Source: Fulvia fulva (taxonomy: Eukaryota; Ascomycota; Dothideomycetes; Mycosphaerellales; Mycosphaerellaceae). Taken from it: 64,000 bases of DNA. Shown here in pieces: positions 63,480 to 64,000 of the stretch; position 1 is the stretch's first letter; every line of letters begins with the position of its first letter. The stretch spans positions 558,001 through 622,000 of the forward strand of contig NC_063017.1 of assembly GCF_020509005.1 (NCBI RefSeq). The letters run 5' to 3'. A program made the translations under genes and the position numbers. Below the pieces are notes generated by a model that was not told where the DNA came from, did no database searches, and saw only the letters and a program-made list of their open reading frames with translations.

Positions 63480-64000
63480 TAAGTCACGTGATCTATTACG
63501 TACTCGATTTGCCGGTCCTTTTAGTTATATATTCCTAACTCGCGGTATTACGGCTAGTATAGTTCTTACCTAAGGAGCTTTTAGTAGGCGTCTCGAGGTT
63601 ATTAGGTATATAGCTACTAAGCCTATTCTTCTACCCCCTCGGCCTATACTATGTCTTGCTCGTAATAAGCGATATATAGGTCGTAGTATTATTTAGGCTC
63701 TTTAGCCGGTTCCGCTATTACGATATTCTCGATAGGGGTCGTATACCCTACTATTAGGCGTAATAGGTTATAGAACGTAGTCTTATCGAAGAGGACGTCC
63801 TTAACTCGTATAACCCTATCTTTTAATAGGTCCTATACGCGGTAGATATTAGTAGAGTCGTATCCTATAAGGTAGCCTATAAGCGCTCTCTCTTAGAGTT
63901 TCTCGCTCTTACTAGGCTAATCTAGTCTATAGATAAACACGTATATAAGGGAGCTATATACTACTATATAACCTACGTTCGGAATTCGTCCTATTACTAA
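63480..64000 (-). pseudogene. Degenerate Ty1/copia integrase-RT linker region
   Basis: Minus-strand reading gives the copia hallmark block ALIGYLIGYDSTNIYRV...DRVIRVKDVLFDKTTFYN, which follows the integrase core in fungal copia elements. It fits as the upstream part of the same relic seen at 57992-59174 and 51034-51690, and runs off the window. RIP damage is heavy. Confidence 0.78.

Noticed and set aside
57992..64000. Host genes in the right flank
   Set aside because: All recognisable coding similarity is to transposons, and frames are broken by TA-rich RIP changes.
1..64000. tRNA, rRNA or other structured RNA genes
   Set aside because: I saw no cloverleaf with A and B boxes and no rRNA-like sequence by eye; a covariance-model search would be decisive.

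Overview
The window is nuclear DNA of a filamentous ascomycete. Most genes carry short GT-AG introns of about 50-70 bp. A Zn2Cys6 regulator, a PDR-type ABC transporter, a NoxC-like oxidase and an Opi1-like protein are present, and the transposon relics show repeat-induced point mutation (CpA to TpA). A tandem family of F-box-like genes starting with a VFxIPELLExIL motif suggests a Dothideomycete, perhaps Mycosphaerellales. That placement is inference. All exon coordinates come from reading splice sites and checking that reading frames join; none has transcript support.

Region 1 (1-24788) is a dense block of catabolic genes: a zinc alcohol dehydrogenase (cut by the window edge), a Baeyer-Villiger monooxygenase, a small secreted protein, a chloroperoxidase-like heme-thiolate enzyme, an SCP2-type thiolase, an acyl-CoA dehydrogenase, an aldehyde dehydrogenase, a CaiB/BaiF CoA-transferase, an HMG-CoA lyase fused to an enoyl-CoA hydratase, two divergent paralogous regulators (only one with a visible zinc cluster), a nitronate monooxygenase-like flavoprotein, an acyl-CoA thioesterase and a mitochondrial acyl-CoA dehydrogenase. 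Together they could oxidise an alcohol or ketone to an acid, load it on CoA and cleave it by beta-oxidation and a lyase step. C-terminal SRL and AKM tripeptides and N-terminal presequences suggest the work is split between peroxisome and mitochondrion. A branched or terpenoid-like substrate is a reasonable guess, not shown.

Region 2 (24789-49597) holds an EF-hand NADPH oxidase broken by one in-frame TAA, a P450 with an Asn/Asp microsatellite near the heme loop, a PDR transporter, an Opi1-like regulator, an old yellow enzyme lacking the usual proton-donor tyrosine, four tandem F-box-like paralogues, a GFA-domain protein, a small unknown ORF and an AMID-like FAD oxidoreductase.

Region 3 (50145-64000) is a nested transposon block. 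A heavily RIP-mutated Ty1/copia relic on the minus strand is interrupted by an intact Ty3/gypsy chromovirus (51696-57986; 520-bp LTRs with no difference found by eye; ATAAG target duplication), by a degenerate Fot1/Pogo-type DNA transposon (59177-60326) and by a Tad1-like LINE relic ending near 63456. The gypsy element shows no RIP, so it arrived after the others were mutated. It carries a candidate self-priming site, a gag-pol frameshift confined to a 16-nt overlap, and a pol stop codon that overlaps the LTR TATA box.
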